The notes under the pieces were generated by a model. It did not search any database. It was not told the origin of the DNA and was given only the letters and a program-made list of their open reading frames with translations. The translations under genes were made by a program, and so were the position numbers. 64,000 nucleotides of DNA, from positions 1 to 64,000 of the forward strand of contig JACPUU010000009.1 in NCBI GenBank assembly GCA_016192075.1, given 5' to 3'. Positions 44,756 through 52,511 of this stretch are shown piece by piece (within the stretch, counting starts at the first letter, position 1; each line of letters begins with the position of its first letter). This DNA comes from Bacteroidota bacterium. GTDB taxonomy: Bacteria; Bacteroidota; Bacteroidia; Flavobacteriales_D; Crocinitomicaceae.

Positions 44756-47700
44756 ATGTCAAAACGTGCATTACATACCGTGTTGTTCTGCCTGATTTTT
44801 TCAATCAGCTACGGTCAGTTTTACCAGGGGTCGTACCAGGAATTTGGCAAAAACAGAGTTCAGTACAACGGATTTAGCTGGAAATACCATAACTACCAAC
44901 GTTTTAAAATTCACTATTCAGGCATTAACGAAGATATTGCCGTTTACGTAGCACGCACACTGCATCATTACCTGGGTGAGGCTGAATCAAAGCTGGATTA
45001 TGTGTTCCCTGAAAAGCTGGACGTTATTGTCTATGAGAGCCAATCCAAATTCAGACAAAGTAACCTGGGGGTAAATAATGAAGATTACAGCAATGTAGGC
45101 GGAACAACGCGTATTGTTGGCTCTAAAATATTCATGTATTTTGAAGGTGATCATGAAAGTTTCAATCAAAATATAAAGGCGGCCGTCTATGAAGTTTTGC
45201 TGATGCACATGCTTTTTGGCGGAGACTGGAAAGATCAGCTCAAATCAACCATGAACTCCGGCATTCCGCCCTGGCTTGAAAAGGGACTCATTTCATACTT
45301 TGTAAAAGAATGGGACGATGAAACAGAAAGCCGCGTAAAAGATTTGATTCTGACAAAAAAAATAGACCGGTTCAATAAACTGACCGAAGAAGAAAAAGCC
45401 TATGCCGGGCATGCCGTATGGAATTACATTGCTGAAACACACGGCTCATCTATCATTCCAAACATCATCTACATTACACGGGTCACCAAAAACATTGAGC
45501 GTGGGTTTTACTCCCTGCTGAACATGGATTTTGTTAAACTCAATAAAAATTACATTGCCTTTTACCGGTCACGTTACGTTGAAGAATACAAAAATCAAAC
45601 AGAGCCTGAAGGAGACAAACAGAACTACAAAATCAAAAAAGAATCGGTCTATTATGACGTTAAAATAAGTCCAGACGGATCAAAAATTGCCTACGTAGAA
45701 AATACACTTGGCCGTTACCGCGTAAAAGTACTGGACACCCTTACCGGTAAAACCCAAAAGATTTTTGCGGCAGAGCCTAAAATGGAGCGCATTCAGGATC
45801 ACTCCTACCCCGTCATTGGCTGGCACCCGAGTGGTGAAGCACTGACTTTTTTTGCTGAATCCAAAGGTGCACTTCACATGTACATTTATACGTTTGAAGA
45901 CAAATCACTGGTAGAAAAAGAAATAAAAGAACTGGATAAAATTCTGGATTTTGCCTATTCTAAAGACGGTAAAAAAATGGTTTTTTCAGGGGTGATCCGC
46001 GGTCAGTCTGACCTTTACCTGATGGACATGTCATCACAGGTAAGAAAACAACTCACCAATGACATTTACGATGATTTAAACCCGCAATTTATTGACAATT
46101 CAAGCCGCGTTATTTTTTCATCAAACCGAACCAGCGATACCATTTTCAAACAGCCCGATATTGATTTTATAGATACCCGAAATGATATTTTTATTTACAA
46201 CCTGCGGGATGCAGATCACACCTATAAAATGCTGGAACAGGTTACCCAAACGCCTGATTTTGATGAAACACAGCCCTATGCCATCGGCCCGCAAAAATAC
46301 ATTTTTCTGAGTGATCAAAACGGTATTTCAAACCGGTTTATTGCAGAGCGTGACAGCGTTATCAGTCACATTGACACCACCATTCACTACCGCCACAAAA
46401 CGGTTATCTCACCGCAGACAAACTATGTCACCAGCATTCTTGAACAAAACATCAATCAAAACAATCAGCTGGTATACCTGATCTATCAGAACAGCCAGTA
46501 CAAGTTTATTACCGATGCAGCAAATACTACTAAAATTGATGTGCTCTGGAACACTACGTACGTTGAAAAACGCCTGAAACGCCGTGAGAGGCAGGAACAA
46601 AAAAACACCATTCAGAATAACCCGGATGATACCATTCAGGTGGGAGACATGAATTACCAGCGTGTTATTGTCGAAATTGGCAGCACAGGTGAACAGATTT
46701 CGAATCCAAACATTTCCAAAACAACCGATTCAACCCTGCTGGTGATAAGCAAATTCAGCCCGCCCAAATACAGCATTTACCAGGTAAATTTTGCCAAAGA
46801 CTTTGTGCTTTCACAGTTCGATAATAATTTTCTTTTTCCAAACTATCAGCCTTACGCCGGACCTGGTTCGGTTTATTTTAACCCGGGAATGAATGCCCTT
46901 TTCAAAATTGGCGCCAGTGATTTGTTTGATGATTATAAACTGCTGGGCGGGGTTCGGATTCCTACCAGTTTTACCAGCGGCGGCGAGTTTCTGTTTATGG
47001 CTCAGCATTTGCGTGAGCGGCTTGATCACAGGTTAGTGGTATACCGGCAAAAAACCATTAACGCTTCTGGCTTTTACAAATCATTGACCCATGATGTCAG
47101 GTACCGGATATCGTACCCATTCTCTGAAATTTTTTGTGTGCGGGCAACCGTTAACCTGCGCAAAGACAGGCAAATTTTTATTCCCTACAGTGACAATTCC
47201 CTGCTGCTTGAATCACGAAACAAGTATAATTCAGGCCTCAATCTGGAATTGGTTTTTGATAATACCATTCCCATTGAACTGAACATTATGCGCGGTACAC
47301 GGTTTAAACTATTTGCTGAGTACCTGCAGGAACTGGGTGGAAATTATGATCCTACATTTAACCTGGGGCTTGATTTCAGAAACTACACCCGCATAGCCCG
47401 CAACTTTATTTGGGTAAACCGGCTGGCAGGGGCAACCTCTTTGGGTGATCGTAAACTGCTTTACTACATGGGCGGCGTTGATAACTGGATTTTGCGCCCA
47501 AATCCTGATTTTGACCAATCCATAACCGTTGACCCTTCTCAGAATTTTGGGTTTCAAACCATTGCAACACCCGTCAGAGGGTTTATACAGAATGTGCGCA
47601 ACGGCAACAGTTTTGTAGTTTACAACACTGAACTGCGCCTGCCTGTTTTCACTTTCTTTTCAAGCTACCCGATTAAAAGTGATCTGATGCGGCATTTTCA

Positions 47701-47965
47701 GGTTGTTGCTTTTGGTGATGTGGGAACGGCATGGACCGGCCCCAACCCATTCAGCTCTGAAAATTACTTTAACACCCAGATGATTCATGATAAGCCGGTA
47801 ACCATTAACGTAGAAAACCTCCGTGAGCCCATCATTGGCGGGTTTGGCTTTGGGTTCCGCTCAAGAATATGGGGCTATTTTGTACGGCTTGATTTTGCCT
47901 GGGGCATTGAAGATCTTGAAATTCAAAAACCAATTACCTACTTCTCATTATCCAAAGATATATGA
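44756..47965 (+). CDS. Outer-membrane protein: degenerate peptidase, TolB-like propeller and Omp85-like barrel
   Basis: This 1069-aa protein has a signal peptide (1-20), a domain resembling gluzincin Peptidase_MA (about 35-270), a beta-propeller with TolB/WD40-like blades (about 300-620; DVKISPDGSKIAYVENTLGRY, LDFAYSKDGKKMVFSG), a linker, and a C-terminal beta-barrel (about 750-1069) with Omp85-like segments (VRGFIQNVRNGNSFVVYNTELRLPVF, VAFGDVGTAWTG, GGFGFGFRSRIWGYFVRLDFAWG). The peptidase HExxH site reads YEVLL at 145-149, while PPWLEKGLISYF at 171-182 is kept, so metal binding is probably lost. The gene overlaps the next by 4 bases. Function unknown; an outer-membrane sensor or secretion part is likely. 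Confidence 0.82.
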   Translation: MSKRALHTVLFCLIFSISYGQFYQGSYQEFGKNRVQYNGFSWKYHNYQRFKIHYSGINEDIAVYVARTLHHYLGEAESKLDYVFPEKLDVIVYESQSKFRQSNLGVNNEDYSNVGGTTRIVGSKIFMYFEGDHESFNQNIKAAVYEVLLMHMLFGGDWKDQLKSTMNSGIPPWLEKGLISYFVKEWDDETESRVKDLILTKKIDRFNKLTEEEKAYAGHAVWNYIAETHGSSIIPNIIYITRVTKNIERGFYSLLNMDFVKLNKNYIAFYRSRYVEEYKNQTEPEGDKQNYKIKKESVYYDVKISPDGSKIAYVENTLGRYRVKVLDTLTGKTQKIFAAEPKMERIQDHSYPVIGWHPSGEALTFFAESKGALHMYIYTFEDKSLVEKEIKELDKILDFAYSKDGKKMVFSGVIRGQSDLYLMDMSSQVRKQLTNDIYDDLNPQFIDNSSRVIFSSNRTSDTIFKQPDIDFIDTRNDIFIYNLRDADHTYKMLEQVTQTPDFDETQPYAIGPQKYIFLSDQNGISNRFIAERDSVISHIDTTIHYRHKTVISPQTNYVTSILEQNINQNNQLVYLIYQNSQYKFITDAANTTKIDVLWNTTYVEKRLKRRERQEQKNTIQNNPDDTIQVGDMNYQRVIVEIGSTGEQISNPNISKTTDSTLLVISKFSPPKYSIYQVNFAKDFVLSQFDNNFLFPNYQPYAGPGSVYFNPGMNALFKIGASDLFDDYKLLGGVRIPTSFTSGGEFLFMAQHLRERLDHRLVVYRQKTINASGFYKSLTHDVRYRISYPFSEIFCVRATVNLRKDRQIFIPYSDNSLLLESRNKYNSGLNLELVFDNTIPIELNIMRGTRFKLFAEYLQELGGNYDPTFNLGLDFRNYTRIARNFIWVNRLAGATSLGDRKLLYYMGGVDNWILRPNPDFDQSITVDPSQNFGFQTIATPVRGFIQNVRNGNSFVVYNTELRLPVFTFFSSYPIKSDLMRHFQVVAFGDVGTAWTGPNPFSSENYFNTQMIHDKPVTINVENLREPIIGGFGFGFRSRIWGYFVRLDFAWGIEDLEIQKPITYFSLSKDI

Positions 47966-48387
47966 CCCTTCAAACCGTTATTATTCTTGTTCTCATTGGT
48001 ATTTTTGCCGGAGCCATCAGTGGTTTTATTGGTGTTGGCGGCGGTGTTATTATTGTACCTGCACTTGTCTATTTTCTGGGAGTTTCACAGCACACCGCAC
48101 AAGGTACCAGCCTGCTGCTCATGCTGCCGCCCATTGGAATTCTGGCTGTGATGAACTATTACAAGGCCGGGCATATTGACTGGACGTATGGAATCATTAT
48201 TGCGTCAACCTTTATTATCGGCGCGTATTTTGGTTCCAAACTATCACTGAAACTAAATGCCAACATGGTCAAACTGATTTTCGGAATTTTTATGTTGTAC
48301 GTCTCCGTCAGAATGATCTATACCAGTTTAAAATCCGGATTAAAAAACAATGAATCCACTTCTGCAACAGAAAACCGAAGCAATTAA
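47962..48387 (+). CDS. TauE/SafE-family half-transporter
   Basis: This 141-aa membrane protein has four predicted helices and the TauE/SafE opening motif GIFAGAISGFIGVGGGVIIVPALVYFLG (about 11-38), followed by HTAQGTSLLLMLPPIGILA. Typical members have about 250 aa and two such halves; this single half may form a dimer. Family members export sulfite, sulfoacetate or other anions. The gene overlaps the 1069-aa gene by 4 bases and the amidohydrolase by 38 bases. Confidence 0.8.
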   Translation: MTLQTVIILVLIGIFAGAISGFIGVGGGVIIVPALVYFLGVSQHTAQGTSLLLMLPPIGILAVMNYYKAGHIDWTYGIIIASTFIIGAYFGSKLSLKLNANMVKLIFGIFMLYVSVRMIYTSLKSGLKNNESTSATENRSN

Positions 48388-49528
48388 AGACGAAGTTGTT
48401 TCAATTCGTCGTCACCTGCATACGCATCCTGAATTATCTTTTCAGGAGACCGAAACGTCAGCATACATACAGCGTAAACTCAGTTCATGGGGTATTAAAT
48501 TTCAAAAAGACATTGCGGGTACAGGTATTGTGGCGTTGATTGAATCACCCTTGGCAAATTCCCGCTGCATTGCCCTGCGGGCAGATATGGATGCCCTGCC
48601 GATTACAGAGCTGAATGAGGTTTCATACAAATCTCAAAATACCGGGGTTATGCATGCCTGCGGACATGATGTACATACGGCCATATTACTTGGAACAGCC
48701 AAAATACTGAACGAACAGCGCAGTGAATTATCACAATCGGTCAAACTTATTTTTCAGCCAGGCGAAGAAAAATTACCCGGCGGGGCCAACCTGATGATTC
48801 AGGCCGGGGTACTCGAAAATCCAACGGTCGAAGAAATTTATGCCCTGCATGTTTTTCCTGAACTGGAAGCCGGAAAAGTAGGACTCCGATCAGGTATGTA
48901 TATGGCATCCTGTGATGAAATTTACATCACTGTTGAGGGCAAAGGCGGACACGCAGCCATGCCGGCGCTGAATATTGATCCCGTTTTAATTGCGGCAAAA
49001 CTGCTGCTCAAACTGCAGGACATTCCTGAAAAACATTGCCCTGAGGGGGTTCCGTGTGTACTTGCGTTTGGAAGAATTGAAGGGCTGGGCGCTACCAATG
49101 TTATTCCGGACAAAGTAGAAATTCAGGGCACTTTCAGAACCATGGATGAAGCATGGCGAAAAAAAGCGCATGAACTGATCAGGCAGCTTGCGGCTGAAAC
49201 GGCCACTGAGGCTAAAGGAAAAGCAACCGTGCGGGTTGAAAACGGATACCCTTACCTGGAGAACAACCCGGCCCTGACTGAAAAAACCCGGAAAACACTT
49301 CAAAAAACCTTTGGAGAGGCCAATGTCATTGACTTACCGCTGCGCATGACCGGGGAGGATTTTTCATTTTTTGCCCAAAAAATTCCGGCTACTTTTATCC
49401 GGCTGGGGGTTCGAAACGAATCACGGGGCATTGTACATGCCGTGCACAACGCGCGCTTTGACATTGATGAAAATGCACTTACAACAGGTATTCAGACGCT
49501 TCTGTCCATCTGTTTCAGAACCCATTGA
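48350..49528 (+). CDS. M20-family N-acyl-amino acid amidohydrolase
   Basis: This 392-aa cytoplasmic metalloenzyme has the M20D pattern: RRHLHTHPELSFQE at the N-terminus, metal ligands in VMHACGHDVHTAILLG and FQPGEEKLPGGANLM, and HVFPELEAGKVGLRSG, then the dimerisation domain (GKGGHAAMPALNIDPV) and a C-terminal RMTGEDFSFFAQKIP. Members release amino acids from N-acyl, hippurate or IAA-type conjugates. Substrate unknown. It overlaps the upstream gene by 38 bases and its start is the first ATG with the usual opening sequence. Confidence 0.9.
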   Translation: MNPLLQQKTEAIKDEVVSIRRHLHTHPELSFQETETSAYIQRKLSSWGIKFQKDIAGTGIVALIESPLANSRCIALRADMDALPITELNEVSYKSQNTGVMHACGHDVHTAILLGTAKILNEQRSELSQSVKLIFQPGEEKLPGGANLMIQAGVLENPTVEEIYALHVFPELEAGKVGLRSGMYMASCDEIYITVEGKGGHAAMPALNIDPVLIAAKLLLKLQDIPEKHCPEGVPCVLAFGRIEGLGATNVIPDKVEIQGTFRTMDEAWRKKAHELIRQLAAETATEAKGKATVRVENGYPYLENNPALTEKTRKTLQKTFGEANVIDLPLRMTGEDFSFFAQKIPATFIRLGVRNESRGIVHAVHNARFDIDENALTTGIQTLLSICFRTH

Positions 49529-49593
49529 CAATCAACCTTCTTACCGAACGTTTTTTTTACTATACTTGTAACATAAATCTAAAAAAAATTTAC

Positions 49594-49818
49594 ATGAAAA
49601 AAATGATACTTGCAGTTGCTGTTCTTGGTGGAGTTGCAGCTTTAACATCTTGCAAAAAAGACTGGACCTGTGAATGTACCGGACAAATTATGGGCGTTCC
49701 GTTTACAGCAAGCGATACCATTTATACTGACATGACTAAAAAAGATGCTGAATCTAAATGTGACCTGAATGATTTCAGCTATGGCACTGATAACTATGCT
49801 GATTGCAGCTTAAAATAA
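49594..49818 (+). CDS. Small lipoprotein A of a tandem pair
   Basis: The start is the ATG at 49594; the frame is open for 69 bases upstream but a lipoprotein signal peptide begins here (MKKMILAVAVLGGVAALTSC). The 74-aa product has the lipobox LTSC, followed by KKDWTCECTGQIMG, a TDMTKKDAESKCDLNDFSYGTDNYADCSLK end and four or more cysteines in the mature part. It is a close copy of the gene at 49847. TATACTTG at 49561-49568 may be the -7 box. Function unknown. Confidence 0.82.
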   Translation: MKKMILAVAVLGGVAALTSCKKDWTCECTGQIMGVPFTASDTIYTDMTKKDAESKCDLNDFSYGTDNYADCSLK

Positions 49819-49846
49819 ATTTACTAACCAATTTAACCAATTCACA

Positions 49847-50071
49847 ATGAAAAAAATGATTTTAGCGGTTGCTATCCTAGGTGGTGTTGCAGCCTTAACC
49901 TCGTGTAAAAAAGATTACGTTTGTACCTGCTCAGGTACTGTTTTGGGTGTTTCATACAGCGGTGCTGATACAACGCTGGCTGATATGACCAAAAAAGATG
50001 CTGAAGCAAAATGTGACACCTGGGATTTTTCTTACGGGACTGACAATAACCAATCCTGCGAGTTGAAATAA
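49847..50071 (+). CDS. Small lipoprotein B of a tandem pair
   Basis: The 74-aa product (MKKMILAVAILGGVAALTSC) has the same signal peptide and layout as 49594: KKDYVCTCSGTVLGVSYSGADTTLADMTKKDAEAKCDTWDFSYGTDNNQSCELK. The C-x-C pair, TKKDAE.KCD.WDFSYGTDN and the last Cys are conserved between the copies, while the middle differs. Both genes are in one transcript that ends at the terminator at 50090. No function is known. Confidence 0.82.
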   Translation: MKKMILAVAILGGVAALTSCKKDYVCTCSGTVLGVSYSGADTTLADMTKKDAEAKCDTWDFSYGTDNNQSCELK

Positions 50072-50089
50072 TTTTTATTCGTAATTTTG

Positions 50090-50120
50090 AAAGGTCTTCA
50101 TAAACATGAAGACCTTTTTT
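50090..50120 (+). terminator. Terminator of the tandem lipoprotein genes
   Basis: AAAGGTCTTCAT at 50090-50101 and ATGAAGACCTTT at 50106-50117 form a 12-bp perfect stem with a 4-base loop, then T's to 50120. It lies between the lipoprotein stop (50071) and the thioredoxin start (50127). Confidence 0.95.
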
Positions 50121-50126
50121 GTTTCT

Positions 50127-50831
50127 ATGAAATCCCTGTCTCTTCTTCTCTTAATTCTGGCCCTGGGCCTGGCAGTTATCATACCCTTCTTTTTCAGGGA
50201 TAGCCTGTTTTTCCTGGTTGGCAGTTTAAAACTTGGCTGGCTTTTCAGCAACATTGTTCTGCGCCTGCTGGTAATTGTTTTATTCGCGGTATTTCTGCAT
50301 CATCTGCTAAAACTGAGTTTAAAACAACGAAAACTAAAATTCATCTACAGCTTTCTGATTGCCATACTTCCGGGCTTCGGACTTTCGTTTATCTACCCCA
50401 TTTACAACATTGACTTTGGCATGCTGGGTGACACTTTTGCCATGCAAAACAAGCCGTTTGTGGATGAGCACCTGACCAGCCTGCCTGATTCAGAAGGCAA
50501 ATACACCATTTACGGATTTTTCACCACCACCTGCCCGCATTGCATGGAAGCTTCAGAAAGACTCGGAACCAATATTAAGGGCGGGCAAAAAGTACCCGTA
50601 AATATTCTTTTTCCATCAACCGAAGAAGATGCAAAAAAATTCCTGGACAACTACCAGGGTGAAAATTTCAATTACGGACTCATTGACAATGATTCTGCAT
50701 TTATTACAATTTCGGGCGGGGCATTTCCGTCTATATTTCTGCTTGACCCAAAAGGCACTACCGTCAACCACTGGACCGGGGATGAGTTAAACTATACGGC
50801 TCTTGATTATTTAAAATCACTTGATCAATAA
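50127..50831 (+). CDS. Membrane-anchored thioredoxin-like protein, CPHC
   Basis: Started at 50127, this 234-aa protein has three N-terminal membrane helices and a thioredoxin-like domain (about 120-234). The active site is CPHC in YGFFTTTCPHCMEASERLG; the redox cysteines would lie outside the cytoplasmic membrane. CPHC is the DsbA-type motif, so disulfide exchange in the periplasm is likely. The upstream ATG at 50106 sits inside a terminator stem and is rejected. Confidence 0.82.
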   Translation: MKSLSLLLLILALGLAVIIPFFFRDSLFFLVGSLKLGWLFSNIVLRLLVIVLFAVFLHHLLKLSLKQRKLKFIYSFLIAILPGFGLSFIYPIYNIDFGMLGDTFAMQNKPFVDEHLTSLPDSEGKYTIYGFFTTTCPHCMEASERLGTNIKGGQKVPVNILFPSTEEDAKKFLDNYQGENFNYGLIDNDSAFITISGGAFPSIFLLDPKGTTVNHWTGDELNYTALDYLKSLDQ

Positions 50832-50846
50832 GGGCTTATAATTCGT

Positions 50847-50854
50847 TAACTTTG
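50847..50854 (+). promoter_or_regulatory. -7 box TAACTTTG of ispH with -33 TTG
   Basis: TAACTTTG is preceded by TTG at 50821-50823, 23 bases upstream, a normal spacing for Bacteroidota. It ends 14 bases before the TTG start of ispH and supports that start. Confidence 0.6.
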
Positions 50855-50868
50855 CAAAAAGTTTCCAT

Positions 50869-52089
50869 TTGAAAACCTTTGAAATTCCATCTTATTACCG
50901 TTCACCCATCATCAGCCGTGTGAAAGCTTTCAGGAGCGCAGGTGATAAACTTAAGAAGGATTTTACGCCTACGGTATTGAATTTTGGACCGGTACAAATT
51001 GTTCTTGCCCGCCATTTCGGATTCTGTTACGGGGTTGAAAATGCCATTGAAATATCGTATAAAGCCATTCAGGAAAATCCAGGCAGGCAAATTTACCTGC
51101 TTAGCCAGATGATTCATAACCCTGAAGTGAATGAAGACCTGGTAAGGCGGGGTGTCTTTTTTTTGCAGGATACCAAAGGCAATCAGCTTATCTCCTGGGA
51201 CCTGCTCAAGCCAGATGATGTTGTCATTATTCCGGCCTTTGGTACAACGCTGGAAATTGAGTCCGATTTAAAATCTCGCGGCATTCAGCTGGAAAAGTAT
51301 GACACCACCTGCCCCTTTGTGCAGCGCGTGTGGAAAAAATCAGAAAAACTGGGACAGGATGAATTTACGGTGATCATTCACGGTAAAGATAAACATGAAG
51401 AAACCAGGGCTACATTTTCACACACCAATGAATTTGCAAAAGCCGTTGTTATCAGAGACATTGCAGAGGCACGTATTTTGGGTGAAGTAATACTGGGTAC
51501 CAAAAGCAAAGCTGATTTTGAAACCGTTTTTGAAGGACGATTTTCGGCAGGCTTTGATGCAACAAAAGACCTTGAAAAAATTGGTGTGGTAAACCAAACA
51601 ACCATGCTGGCTTCTGAAACGCAGGAAATAACGGACTACCTGAACCTGGTAATCAATCAAAAATACGGCATCGGAAATGCAGGAGCTCATTTTGCCAACA
51701 CGCGTGATACCCTTTGTTATGCAACCAATGACAACCAGTCAGCAACCTTAAAATTGCTTGAAGAAAAAGCAGACCTTGCTATTGTAGTTGGCGGTTATAA
51801 CAGTTCTAATACCTCACACCTGGTGGAATTGTGTGAAACAAAATTTCCAACGTATTTTATCAAAGATGAAACTGAAATAATCAGCTCTTCTGAAATCCAC
51901 CATTTTGATTTACACCAGCGAACTGTTTCAGAAACCCGCAATTATTTACCCGCGGGCCATGCCCGGATTATACTGACAAGCGGAGCCTCGTGTCCGGATG
52001 CAACCGTAGACCGTGTTATTCAAAAACTGCTCACCTATTTTGAAAACACCCGCCTGATTGATGATGTATTAAATGAACTGACTGTATGA
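50869..52089 (+). CDS. ispH: 4-Hydroxy-3-methylbut-2-enyl diphosphate reductase IspH
   Basis: This 406-aa iron-sulfur enzyme makes IPP and DMAPP at the end of the MEP isoprenoid pathway. The three iron-sulfur Cys are in FGFCYGVENAIE, TTCPFVQRVWK and DTLCYATNDNQ, and a further Cys is in SGASCPDATVDRV. YNSSNTSHLVELCE is present as well. It is longer than the common 310 aa because of an N-terminal extension and insertions, as in other Flavobacteriales. The start is TTG 50869, preceded by a -7 box. Confidence 0.95.
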   Translation: MKTFEIPSYYRSPIISRVKAFRSAGDKLKKDFTPTVLNFGPVQIVLARHFGFCYGVENAIEISYKAIQENPGRQIYLLSQMIHNPEVNEDLVRRGVFFLQDTKGNQLISWDLLKPDDVVIIPAFGTTLEIESDLKSRGIQLEKYDTTCPFVQRVWKKSEKLGQDEFTVIIHGKDKHEETRATFSHTNEFAKAVVIRDIAEARILGEVILGTKSKADFETVFEGRFSAGFDATKDLEKIGVVNQTTMLASETQEITDYLNLVINQKYGIGNAGAHFANTRDTLCYATNDNQSATLKLLEEKADLAIVVGGYNSSNTSHLVELCETKFPTYFIKDETEIISSSEIHHFDLHQRTVSETRNYLPAGHARIILTSGASCPDATVDRVIQKLLTYFENTRLIDDVLNELTV

Positions 52090-52511
52090 AATTAGCACTG
52101 ATTCTGTTGCTGGCATTGCCTTTTACGATGCTGGCCCAACCAGACAAACCTGTAAAACTGAAAGAAAAATCAGATGAAGTTATCTTTCTGCGAAAAGTAG
52201 AACAAGCGGTCAGGGCGCATGACGCCGACCAGCTGATGGTATACATGGAGCCCGGTTATAAACGCTCACAGCACGATGAATTTCTGGAAGGCAGAACACT
52301 TCAGTTTCTGACTGAATTTTTTTGTCCGGCCATTCCTTTTGACCAGATTACAACCGTCAGGCTCATCAGTTACACATCATCGAAAGAAGATAAAAATCAA
52401 TACGACGTTGTTTTCTATATCTCAAATGGCAGCAGCGAATGCAACAGTACTTTTTTTATGACCAGGCACCCGGGAACCGGTGTATTTTCAATTTTTAGCG
52501 CAGTTGGTTAA
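52086..52511 (+). CDS. Exported protein of the NTF2/DUF4783-like type
   Basis: This 141-aa protein has a signal peptide (1-18, ending MLAQ). The mature part has a helix (VIFLRKVEQAVRAHDADQLMVYMEPGYKRS) and a strand-rich C-terminus, reminiscent of the DUF4783/NTF2-like group, but the match is weak. It starts 4 bases inside the ispH stop and its stop abuts the uvrB start. Function unknown. Confidence 0.65.
   Translation: MKLALILLLALPFTMLAQPDKPVKLKEKSDEVIFLRKVEQAVRAHDADQLMVYMEPGYKRSQHDEFLEGRTLQFLTEFFCPAIPFDQITTVRLISYTSSKEDKNQYDVVFYISNGSSECNSTFFMTRHPGTGVFSIFSAVG

Noticed and set aside
50106-50126. ATG 50106 as start of the thioredoxin-like gene
   Set aside because: It is the first base of the 3' arm of a 12-bp terminator stem; ATG 50127 follows the terminator.
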